The notes under the pieces are model-generated. The model saw nothing but the letters and a program-made list of their open reading frames with translations. It was not told the origin of the DNA and made no database searches. Of a stretch of DNA of 64,000 bases, positions 46,868 through 55,145 are shown piece after piece. The DNA comes from Endomicrobiaceae bacterium (lineage in GTDB: Bacteria; Elusimicrobiota; Endomicrobiia; Endomicrobiales; Endomicrobiaceae): contig JAQTSO010000002.1 in the NCBI GenBank assembly GCA_028711215.1, positions 1-64,000 on the forward strand, written 5' to 3'. Both the position numbers and the translations under genes were made by a program. Position 1 is the stretch's first letter. The number at the start of each line of letters is the position of its first letter.

Positions 46868-47980
46868 ATGGATAAAATAATAGAAATATTAATAAATCAT
46901 TTTTTAAAATATCAATTTGTATATGTTTTTTTGTTTATAAGTTTAATTTTTACAATTTTAGCAATATTTACCAAAAAGAAAACATTAAAACTAGTGTTTT
47001 TAGTAATTTTTTCGTTATTTATCACAATGGGATTGACAGAATTTATATTGTCATCAAAAATTAAAAATCTTAAAGATTTTGTGGATTATCCGGAAGGGTT
47101 ATTTTGTCTTGAAGCAAAAAGTATTTATCAAACCAGGCAAATACATATTGTTGATCAAAGCGGTCAAAAAAGAAAATATGAAAATAGACCGGCCAATACG
47201 AATGAAATTGTTCTTTATGATGTTGTTTATTCACAATATTTAAATGGTTTTAGATATACAAGATGTAATTTAAATTCGGATACAAATTATGTGTTTTTGG
47301 GATGTTCGTTTGCTTTTGGAGACGGACTGAATGATAATCAGACATTGCCTTATTATTTTTCAAAGTTGATGAATTTTGAGAATAATGTCTTAAATTGCGG
47401 TATGAGCGGACGTTCAACTAATATGGTAATAAATATTTTAGAATCGGATATAATTAATAATTTTATTAGTGAAAACAGCAAAACCAAATATTTTATTTAT
47501 TCTTTAATTGATGACCATATGCCAAGAAATTTCAGAATTTCTTGTTACAGGGAGTTCCCAAAAGATAACTGGTTGTACAAAAACGGCAAATGGAAAAGAG
47601 TAAGTCAGCCTTTTGGCATATTAAAGGTTATGTTTGCAAGGAGTTATATATTCAATAAAATATTTTTAGATTTTATTGAAAAACATAATATGCCATATTA
47701 TGAAGAATATATGATAAAAAGTTTACAAAGAATAAAAGAAATAGCAGAAATAAAATATAAATCAAAATTAATAATTGTGTTAGGGAGATGTTGCCAGCAA
47801 AATCTCTTGTTTTTGAATGAAATTAAAAAAACAGATTTAGATTTGGTTTTTTTGCCGGAAGCATTTGATAGTATAGAATATAAAATAAAAAAGGACGGGC
47901 ATCCCAGTGCAAAAGCAAATGAAGAACTGGCAAATATTTTAATTAGCCATATACAAAATAATGAGTCGGGGCAGAAGTAA
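46868..47980 (+). CDS. Membrane-anchored SGNH/GDSL-type hydrolase, copy B
   Basis: 370 residues, a tandem duplicate of copy A. LTEFILSSKIK, SKLMNFENNVLNCG, SGRSTN, YMIKSLQRIKE and KKDGHPSAKANEELANIL are identical or nearly so. The nucleophile motif is FLGCSFAFGDGL and the D-x-x-H motif is intact. The middle differs more, which suggests diverging substrates. Copy B and the decayed third copy share almost the same 5' sequence, with a repeat period of 1140 nt. No ribosome site is clear. Confidence 0.75.
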   Translation: MDKIIEILINHFLKYQFVYVFLFISLIFTILAIFTKKKTLKLVFLVIFSLFITMGLTEFILSSKIKNLKDFVDYPEGLFCLEAKSIYQTRQIHIVDQSGQKRKYENRPANTNEIVLYDVVYSQYLNGFRYTRCNLNSDTNYVFLGCSFAFGDGLNDNQTLPYYFSKLMNFENNVLNCGMSGRSTNMVINILESDIINNFISENSKTKYFIYSLIDDHMPRNFRISCYREFPKDNWLYKNGKWKRVSQPFGILKVMFARSYIFNKIFLDFIEKHNMPYYEEYMIKSLQRIKEIAEIKYKSKLIIVLGRCCQQNLLFLNEIKKTDLDLVFLPEAFDSIEYKIKKDGHPSAKANEELANILISHIQNNESGQK

Positions 47981-48007
47981 AATCTTGAAGTTTATAATGT
48001 AATAAAT

Positions 48008-48257
48008 ATGGATAAAATAACAGAAATATTAATAAATCATTTTTTTATTTATCAGTTTGCATATATTTTTTGATTAATAAGTTTAGTTTTTATAATTTTC
48101 GCAATATTTATTAAAATTAAATTATTAAAATCGGTATGTTTATTATTTTTTTCTGTTTTTATTGTTTTTGCAGTAACCGAATCACTGTTTTTTCTTCCCA
48201 AAGGAATTAGCTGATATTATTGCAGACCATATTAATAAGAAAGATAATAAAAATTAA
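48008..48257 (+). pseudogene. Decayed third copy of the SGNH hydrolase
   Basis: ATG 48008 begins a frame nearly identical to the start of copy B (MDKITEILINHFFIYQFAYIF), then meets TGA at 48071-48073. After the membrane region, sequence jumps to KELADIIADHINKKDNKN in another frame, the counterpart of the family's last 20 residues, ending at 48257. The whole catalytic domain is missing. It is the remnant of a third tandem unit after an internal deletion. Confidence 0.8.
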
Positions 48258-48281
48258 ACACAAAATGGTATAATAACTGAC

Positions 48282-49823
48282 ATGAATATAAAATCACTTG
48301 TATTTGCATTTGTTTTTGCTTTTTTCCCCGCCAATCTTTTTGCAAAAGACAGAGCAATTGTATTTTTTTTAGAAACTTCGGACGGGATTTCTCCAAAAGT
48401 ATCTCAAAAAATACTTGCGTCAAAAAATTTTTCTTTTACGGCAGAAATTGATGCAACAAAAGAAATCACAAACGAAGTTAACGAACTTGTTTTGGCAAAT
48501 AAACTGGAACCGACATTAGTTGTGGAAACAGAACCATACCTGCCTCTGATATCATCAACAATTAAAATAAATGATTCAATATCTTTTGACAGAACAAAAG
48601 ATTTAAAAAACTTCTTGTCAAAATATAATGAAAATTTTAATAATCTTTTTGAAAGAGAAGAATACGGGGTATTTTTTGAGGATTTATATATAAGCACTGA
48701 TACATTTAAGTATTTTGAGAAATTCGGAATAAAATGGTGCGCATCAAAATTTGCGGATGATACAGCGAGGGGTATATTTATTTATGAGGGGATGGTAGTA
48801 TTTGTGCCATATACTGATTTTCCATCAAATCCCAAAAATATAGAAAACTGGTTATTAAATAGAAAAGAAAAAATAATCCCTATATATTTGTCAAAAAAAC
48901 AGATAAAAAATGAACAGTTTATGACATATTTGGTTGATCTTTTCAAAAACAGCAAATATACTGATATTTTGCTGCCTTCGGATGTGCTGGAACTTATTAA
49001 ACAAAATGAAAAAGAATATACAAATAATTCATATTTACCTCAGGAGTCGGAATTACCGCAAAATATATTGGCAAAAATTGCACTGTCGGCACAAGAAGTT
49101 GATGAACAGGAAAGTTCCCCTTTGTACGTGAGTATAAATGATGAGTTTCTTAATATGTGCAGTGCAAAGATTATCAAAGGAATAATTAAAAATGATCTGA
49201 GATCTCAAATGTTGTTTGATATTTCCTATTCAAATATATTCAAATTATCAGGCAAGGAAATCCCCGCGATTGACTTGCAAAATATTAGATTAAATGAAAA
49301 TGCTCTGCAAACTATTGATCAACAAAAAACATTTGGTTTTAAAAAAACCGAAGACGGTTATATAATAGAAAACAGTAGCCGCACAATCAGTTCATTTGCT
49401 GTTAAAAAAACGGACAAATCTGTTGATTTTATTATTAATGTAGATTATGCAAATACTGATACGATTGATATTTATATAGATATGAATGGTATTCCGGATG
49501 CAGGGTGTAATGTCATGCTAAAGGGTGCAGAAGGTTTTTTTATGTCAGAAAATTACTGGGAATATGCGATAAGAATATCAAATAATAAAGTCAGCGGTTA
49601 CAGATTTTATGTTGATTCCCTTACACTTGTAAAAAATATTTCAAAAACCGGTAATACAATAAGTATCCCAAATGATATTTTAAGAGGTAATCCGTACAAT
49701 TGGAGTTATCAGGTTGTTGCTACAAAGGAAAACAAAATAGTTGATTTGTTGGCAGATGATAAAGAAAAGGAAAGAATAATAAATACTCATCCGCTACAGC
49801 TGCAAATGTTTAAATGCGAGTAA
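48282..49823 (+). CDS. Secreted protein of unknown function, possible glucodextranase-type C-terminal domain
   Basis: 513 residues with a signal peptide (about 1-21, FPANLFA before KDRA). The N-terminal 250 residues alternate strands and helices (AIVFFLETSDGIS, LVVETEPYLPLISSTI, YGVFFEDLYISTDTFKYFEKFGIKWCASKF, VVFVPYTDFP) and faintly recall the barrel of family 57 or deacetylase-type enzymes. Residues about 380-495 (IDIYIDMNGIPDAGCNVMLKG, YWEYAIRIS) resemble the beta-sandwich at the C-terminus of glucodextranases. Both assignments are tentative. It precedes dnaX by 37 nt. Confidence 0.55.
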   Translation: MNIKSLVFAFVFAFFPANLFAKDRAIVFFLETSDGISPKVSQKILASKNFSFTAEIDATKEITNEVNELVLANKLEPTLVVETEPYLPLISSTIKINDSISFDRTKDLKNFLSKYNENFNNLFEREEYGVFFEDLYISTDTFKYFEKFGIKWCASKFADDTARGIFIYEGMVVFVPYTDFPSNPKNIENWLLNRKEKIIPIYLSKKQIKNEQFMTYLVDLFKNSKYTDILLPSDVLELIKQNEKEYTNNSYLPQESELPQNILAKIALSAQEVDEQESSPLYVSINDEFLNMCSAKIIKGIIKNDLRSQMLFDISYSNIFKLSGKEIPAIDLQNIRLNENALQTIDQQKTFGFKKTEDGYIIENSSRTISSFAVKKTDKSVDFIINVDYANTDTIDIYIDMNGIPDAGCNVMLKGAEGFFMSENYWEYAIRISNNKVSGYRFYVDSLTLVKNISKTGNTISIPNDILRGNPYNWSYQVVATKENKIVDLLADDKEKERIINTHPLQLQMFKCE

Positions 49824-49860
49824 AATACAAATATAGCGGCAAAAGCAAAAGAGGTAATAT

Positions 49861-51564
49861 ATGTCATATTTAGTATTGGCAAGAAAATTCAGACCGGCAA
49901 AATTCAGCGAAGTTGTCGGTCAGAACCATATTTCACAAACACTTAAAAATGCGATTACTGAAAATAAAGTCGCACATGCTTATATTTTTAGCGGTCCCAG
50001 GGGAACCGGCAAAACAACAATGGCAAGAATTTTTGCAAAGGCTTTAAATTGTCAGGAAGGAATATCTTCAGAACCATGCGGGAAATGTAAAAACTGTCTG
50101 GAAATAGGAGCAAATCAAAGTTTAGATGTTTTGGAAATAGACGGGGCTTCAAATAACAGAATAGATGAAATAAGAGAAATAAGGGACAACGTCAAATTCG
50201 GGGCGATGTCTTCAAGATATAAAATTTATATTATTGATGAATTTCACAGAATAACACCACAGGCCTTTGATGCACTGCTTAAAACGCTGGAAGAACCGCC
50301 GCCACATGTTATTTTTATACTGGCAACAACCGAATTGCAAAAAGCACCGAGTACAATTCTTTCAAGATGTCAGAAGTATCGTTTCAGATTATTGTCCGCA
50401 AAAGAAATAACCGAAGCAATTCAAAATATAGCAAAAAAAGATGATTTTGAAATAGATGACGGTGCTCTTGAAATAATAGTCAATTCAGCCGGCGGTTCCA
50501 TGAGAGATGCTTTAAGTCTGCTTGACCAGGCAATTTCATCGTCAAACGGGAAAATTACGTTTGAATATATGAGAAATCTTTTAGGGTTGTTGCCTAAAGA
50601 AATAATAGCTCAGACAACAGAAGATATTGCGAGCAATAATGTTGAATCATTGTTGAGAACATGCAGAAGAGTATATGAAGACGGATATAATATTTTACAA
50701 TTTGCTAAAGATTTAAGAGATCATTTGCGCCAGCTTATGATTTACTCTGTTAATCCGGAAATAGCCGATATTTCAACAAATGATAAAAATCTTTACAATA
50801 AGCAAAAAACACTTTTTACAATATCAAGATTTATAAGGTTGGGCAATCTTATTTCAAAAGTTTTGGAAGAAATGAAGGAGCATGATCAACCGAGAATATT
50901 ATTGGAAATTTATTTATTAAAAATGGCAGAACCGTATTACAACGTAGGCGAATTAATATCAAAGGTAGATGAAATAAGCAAAACGGGAATAAATATGGTT
51001 AATGATACAAAAGAATTAACTAATCAGGTTAACGATGTTGATGATGATGCGGTTGAGCAGAATATTGATGTTTCGACGATGTCTGAAACAACTGATTATG
51101 ATTTGTTATCCATATCAAAAAATGTAATTTGTGAAGTTGCCCAAAAACATCCTATAAGAGCCCCTATGTTGAACAGTGCACAGATAAAAATATTGAATAA
51201 CAATGCCATACAATTATTGTTTAAAGATAAATATGATTTCAACATGGTAAAATCATATGATGAATTAATCAAAAAATTAATATCAAGAAAAATTGGCAGA
51301 GAAATCGGGATTAATATGGGAGTTGATGAAAATATAAGCGTTCCCGATGAAGATATTGTTGCAAAACCGGAGCCGGAACAACCGAAAGAAACATTTGTTG
51401 TGGTTGAGGATTTAAAAGAAACTGCCAAAACTGCCATGCCTGTAAAAATTGAAAATATAGCAAAAAAATTTGCAGGAAAAACAATAAAGAAAAAAAATAA
51501 TGAACAACGGGAAAAAATTGGCACAAACAATTCTGATTTTAGTCATGAACAGCCCGAAGAATAA
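49861..51564 (+). CDS. dnaX: DNA polymerase III gamma/tau subunit
   Basis: 567 residues. The clamp-loader ATPase: YLVLARKFRPAKFSEVVGQ at the N-terminus, Walker A GPRGTGKTTMARIFAKALNC, the zinc site C...CGKCKNC, Walker B YIIDEFHRI, and sensor 1 ILATTEL. Residues 1 to about 360 are domains I-III; a less conserved tail with acidic and Lys-rich parts is tau-like. No obvious slippery sequence for gamma production was noticed. AGAGG ribosome site. The usual dnaX-ybaB-recR order is broken here by a glycosyltransferase, and ybaB is not seen. Confidence 0.95.
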   Translation: MSYLVLARKFRPAKFSEVVGQNHISQTLKNAITENKVAHAYIFSGPRGTGKTTMARIFAKALNCQEGISSEPCGKCKNCLEIGANQSLDVLEIDGASNNRIDEIREIRDNVKFGAMSSRYKIYIIDEFHRITPQAFDALLKTLEEPPPHVIFILATTELQKAPSTILSRCQKYRFRLLSAKEITEAIQNIAKKDDFEIDDGALEIIVNSAGGSMRDALSLLDQAISSSNGKITFEYMRNLLGLLPKEIIAQTTEDIASNNVESLLRTCRRVYEDGYNILQFAKDLRDHLRQLMIYSVNPEIADISTNDKNLYNKQKTLFTISRFIRLGNLISKVLEEMKEHDQPRILLEIYLLKMAEPYYNVGELISKVDEISKTGINMVNDTKELTNQVNDVDDDAVEQNIDVSTMSETTDYDLLSISKNVICEVAQKHPIRAPMLNSAQIKILNNNAIQLLFKDKYDFNMVKSYDELIKKLISRKIGREIGINMGVDENISVPDEDIVAKPEPEQPKETFVVVEDLKETAKTAMPVKIENIAKKFAGKTIKKKNNEQREKIGTNNSDFSHEQPEE

Positions 51565-51632
51565 AGCACAACGGTAAAAAGTTAAAATATAATCATGAAT
51601 TAGACCGTGACGTACGAACATTGCAGGATAAT

Positions 51633-53255
51633 ATGGCGGAACTAAATTATTGTAAATATACACAAACATTTCTTGAAAAGGCAAACAGCGGCATAATATT
51701 TTTATTTATAGCTGTAGTATATATTATTTGCAATTTTATTTGGTGGCAGTCAAATACTCCGGTTATCCCGGCAGGGGGATCGGCAGAATATTTTATTTAT
51801 GTTTTTAGAGGCAAAGGATTATCTTTGCATTATATTGCTCCGTTAGTAACGTGGATAATGAGAGGAATGTTTGGTGTTTTTGGTCAGAAATATTTTGATT
51901 TGCAAATTATATTTGTAAATTATATTTTCTTTTTAATCCCGTTATATTTTATATATAAGATAGGAACGGAGTTAAAAGATAGAGAAACCGGCAGAATAGC
52001 AATGATGTTATTTGCTTTGACGCCTGCAGTATATGGAATGACCAGACAATACGGTCATCATGATTATCATATAATAGCCGGCATAACATTTAATATATAC
52101 TGTTTAATAAAAACAAATTATTTTACTGATAGAAAATGGTCCATAATATACGGGATATCAACAGGGATAGCTTTATTGATAAAAGATTTTTTTGCAGTGT
52201 ATTTCTTTGCCCCGTGGCTGTACATGGCAATACAAAGTTTAAAAGAAAAGGGATGTAATAGACATATAATTATTAATATTTTACTGGCGATAGGGGCAGG
52301 TTCTTTGATAGCAGGAATCCATTACTTCAGATTAGGCATAATTATGAAGATGTTGTATGATCCTATAAGCAATTCAACACCGATATTTTTATTTGAAAAT
52401 ATGCGGGCAATGACAATTGGTTTATACGAAGAACTTTTGTCGCCGCCATTATTTATACTTTTTTTAGTTGGGTTTGTATGGTTTATATGGAAATATAAAA
52501 ATAAGCGTAATAAAATTATAATGTTATTATGGTTTTTAACGCCTTGGACAATAATATTTTTTATGCCGCAACATAAAGTGTCGGAGTGGGGGGCCGGTTT
52601 CATCCCCGCAATAATTTTAATAACCTCGGTTTATTTATCAAATATTAAGATAAAAAATATGAAAATTTTGATTTTATCGTTGATGTTGTTAATAGGGGTT
52701 TTGCAATTATACGTTTTTTCTTACATGCCCGAAAGAAATTTTTTAAATATTGGTTTTAAATTTAAAAATCATTATATTAGTTATTATAATAATAAATTTA
52801 ATTATTATGATGCGGTTACGGCAAAAAATATGTATGATCTGATATCTTATATAAAAATCAAATATCCTAAAGAAATTTTTTATGTAGAAATTACCGATTA
52901 TGAGGCCAATAGAATTCTAGAAATGCTTGCAGCTAAAGAAAAAATAAAAATGTTTGCGCTTGAAGATTGGATATGGAATAATTCTTTTAACGGGATTAGT
53001 AAAATAAAATATATAATTTTTATCGGTAAAAAAATCACGACAAACGACAGAATAAATGTTTTTATGAAACTATATGATCAAGAGCTCAGGCTGTCACAAA
53101 AGACTCCGCGGGAAGAATATTTAAATTCAATTAGAAATATGATGGAAAAATTTGGTAAAACAATTGAGCAGGACTTTAAAACTGTTGAAATATGGCATCC
53201 TGAAAATGATGAAGAGAACTTAGGAGTTGAGTTTCTAAAGAGAATTAAAGAATAA
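51633..53255 (+). CDS. GT-C family membrane glycosyltransferase, paralogue 3
   Basis: 540 residues, the third member of the family at 21160-24280. Shared landmarks: FIWWQSNTPVIPAGGSAEYF in place of the acidic first-loop motif, VNYIFFLIPLYFIYKIG, ALTPAVYGMTRQYGHHDYHI and FMPQHKVSEWGAGFIPA. The first-loop Asp of the other two (YYDSSA/CYDSAA) is replaced by AGGSAE, so catalysis may differ or depend on the Glu. ATG 51633 (AGGA upstream) is chosen over TTG 51621. It sits between dnaX and recR, probably by insertion of a duplicated copy. Confidence 0.75.
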   Translation: MAELNYCKYTQTFLEKANSGIIFLFIAVVYIICNFIWWQSNTPVIPAGGSAEYFIYVFRGKGLSLHYIAPLVTWIMRGMFGVFGQKYFDLQIIFVNYIFFLIPLYFIYKIGTELKDRETGRIAMMLFALTPAVYGMTRQYGHHDYHIIAGITFNIYCLIKTNYFTDRKWSIIYGISTGIALLIKDFFAVYFFAPWLYMAIQSLKEKGCNRHIIINILLAIGAGSLIAGIHYFRLGIIMKMLYDPISNSTPIFLFENMRAMTIGLYEELLSPPLFILFLVGFVWFIWKYKNKRNKIIMLLWFLTPWTIIFFMPQHKVSEWGAGFIPAIILITSVYLSNIKIKNMKILILSLMLLIGVLQLYVFSYMPERNFLNIGFKFKNHYISYYNNKFNYYDAVTAKNMYDLISYIKIKYPKEIFYVEITDYEANRILEMLAAKEKIKMFALEDWIWNNSFNGISKIKYIIFIGKKITTNDRINVFMKLYDQELRLSQKTPREEYLNSIRNMMEKFGKTIEQDFKTVEIWHPENDEENLGVEFLKRIKE

Positions 53256-53276
53256 TAAAAATAAGGTTAAAATTTT

Positions 53277-53873
53277 ATGAACAGACCTCAAGTAATAGAA
53301 AGAATGATAGATGTTATAAAAAAGTTGCCCGGTGTCGGTCCGAAAATGGCTGAAAGATTATGCTACCATATACTTAAAAGTCAGTCTTATGAAATTGATA
53401 AACTGATAGATGTAATACAAAAAGCAAGGCAAAAAATCAGAGTATGTTCCGTGTGCTATAATATGAGCGAAACAGATCCATGCCCGATATGTTCTGACAA
53501 TTCAAAAGAAAAAGATATTTTATGTGTGGTTGAAACTCCACAGGATTTGATAGCAGTCAGCAAAGTAAAAGATTATAACGGATTATATTTTGTTTTAGGC
53601 GGAGCATTGTCGCCGTTAGATGCAATAGGTCCGAATGACATAAGAATAGATAAGCTTTTAAACAGACTAAAAGATGATAAAATTACCGAAGTTATATTGG
53701 CTACTGATATGGATTTGAAAGGTGAAACAACGGCAATATATTTAGCGCAATTAATAAAACCGTTAGGCATAAAAGTATCACGACTCGGTTATGGCATTCC
53801 GGTAGGAGGCGATATAGAATATGCGGACGAAGTTACAATATCCAGAGCAATTGCCGGCAGAAAGGAAATGTGA
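53277..53873 (+). CDS. recR: Recombination protein RecR
   Basis: 198 residues, the family norm. Helix-hairpin-helix KLPGVGPKMAERLCYHIL, a four-cysteine zinc finger (CSVCYNMSETDPCPIC), then the TOPRIM domain with VVETPQDLIAVSK, ATDMDLKGETTAIYLAQLI and the C-terminal SRLGYGIPVGGDIEYADEVTISRAI. It acts with RecO/RecF to load RecA at gaps. recF was not found in the dnaN-gyrB region. Ends in TGA. Confidence 0.96.
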   Translation: MNRPQVIERMIDVIKKLPGVGPKMAERLCYHILKSQSYEIDKLIDVIQKARQKIRVCSVCYNMSETDPCPICSDNSKEKDILCVVETPQDLIAVSKVKDYNGLYFVLGGALSPLDAIGPNDIRIDKLLNRLKDDKITEVILATDMDLKGETTAIYLAQLIKPLGIKVSRLGYGIPVGGDIEYADEVTISRAIAGRKEM

Positions 53874-53962
53874 GTTTATGTTCCGTTTGGCGGATTTTCT
53901 ATATTTTTGTAGAATAGTGGTGTTTATATGGACAGTTACATTTGGAGTTTTAGTGTAAAACT

Positions 53963-54541
53963 ATGAGAAAAATTAAAAATTTTAAAATAAATATCAGACC
54001 GAGAGAAATTTCAAGGATAGTCCGCAAACTCATAAATGTTTCCGAGCTTAGTATTGATATTGAAGAATCAGTACAAAGAGCATGTTATTTTTACGGTAAA
54101 ACAATAAATCCCGCAGTTGTATATGAAACATTTTCGAAAGATACGACAACATTTGTTTTTGATAATCCGGAAATACCAAATAAATGGGTGGCAGCCAGTT
54201 ATTATATTCTTACAATAGGCAATACTTTGAAAGAAGAATTTGAAAAAAAACAGGATATTTTTGGGCAATATACAACCCAAATAGTTTCTGCAATATCTGC
54301 AGACACATTAGAACAATCAAAAAGTTTTGTTCAAAAACTTGTAATATCCGAGGCAAGTGACGAGCAATGTGAATTATCAAGAGGGATAGAGCTTCCTGCC
54401 GATAAATATAATGATATTTGTGAAATTCTCCCGATAGAGAAAATTAATGTTTCAATATCAGAAGACGGGAAGTTTTTGCCCGAATATACAGTGGCAGGAG
54501 TTTTTTATTGGATTCCGGTAAAGAGAAGAAGTAAAAAATAA
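53963..54541 (+). CDS. Stand-alone protein resembling the MetH activation (reactivation) domain
   Basis: 192 residues. The C-terminal half (SRGIELPADKYNDICEILP, INVSISEDGKFLPEYTVAGVFYW) matches the shape of the SAM-binding activation domain of B12-dependent methionine synthase (SPGYG..PL..Q..., IGV.L.....M.P.KSVSAI), and the N-terminal helices YYILTIGNTLKEEFEKK...SAISADTLEQ fit too. In MetH this domain remethylates inactive cobalamin. Here no MetH is adjacent, so it could be a reactivase for another corrinoid protein, or serve a split MetH elsewhere. No ribosome site is visible at ATG 53963. Confidence 0.6.
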   Translation: MRKIKNFKINIRPREISRIVRKLINVSELSIDIEESVQRACYFYGKTINPAVVYETFSKDTTTFVFDNPEIPNKWVAASYYILTIGNTLKEEFEKKQDIFGQYTTQIVSAISADTLEQSKSFVQKLVISEASDEQCELSRGIELPADKYNDICEILPIEKINVSISEDGKFLPEYTVAGVFYWIPVKRRSKK

Positions 54542-55145
54542 TTTTTTAATAAAGTGTTTTAGAAACACAAATAATTTATAAAATTACTTTTTTCACGAGC
54601 TAAAAAAGTTTAGGGCAAGCTAACAAATATAAAGCAATTGTGTTAGCTGTCAAAACAGATGATATGTGAGGCAGAGGGACGAAGTAATAGCGAGCCTATT
54701 ACGAGGAAGTCTAACGAAGCAGAGCGCTGTTTGGGTGCTAACCCTTCGGGCTGCGTTACTTTTTGATAAATTTGTACATTTTGCTTGTAAAGTAGCGAAA
54801 ACTACTCTCCTGCACAAAATATACAAATTGATTTTCAAAAATTTTAGCAGCACAAATGTTTTATATTTGTTAGATTGTCCTCAAAAAAAGCCCCCGCAAA
54901 GCACATTCGCTCGTATTTTTCAATGGCATCGCTGAACTTGAAATTTTTGGGCTGCACAGTGGAACCAAAAATTTCTTTAAACAATCAGCGATTAAAAAAC
55001 TTTGTAATTTATAGTTTTTTACATTGAAAAATACTTCGCTCATAGGCAGTGCTTTAATGCGGAAAATACAACAAACGGAAAATTTGTAATAAAAGTTTGT
55101 TTTAAAAAGGCGTTGACAGTTCGGTAAGTTTCAAGGATTTATTTT
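54542..55145. other. 604-nt intergenic region with hairpins and a dispersed-repeat-like segment
   Basis: No convincing gene. It holds a small hairpin GTGTTT-TAG-AAACAC (54554-54568), an inverted repeat AGCTAACA/TGTTAGCT (54618-54648) and another, GTAATAG-CGAGC-CTATTAC (54684-54702), within the segment gaagtaatagcgagcc...acgaggaagtctaacgaag. The last recalls the widespread attgcgaggagcgaagcga-type intergenic repeats. An 89-residue open frame here (54666-54935) is a by-product of that repeat. Confidence 0.5.

Noticed and set aside
54666..54935. 89-codon plus-strand open frame (RDEVIASLLRGSLTKQS)
   Set aside because: This peptide pattern is a known by-product of dispersed intergenic repeats, not a protein family.
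55113..55145. TTGACA upstream of kdtA as a promoter
   Set aside because: No acceptable -10 box at the right distance; transcription would start within the gene.
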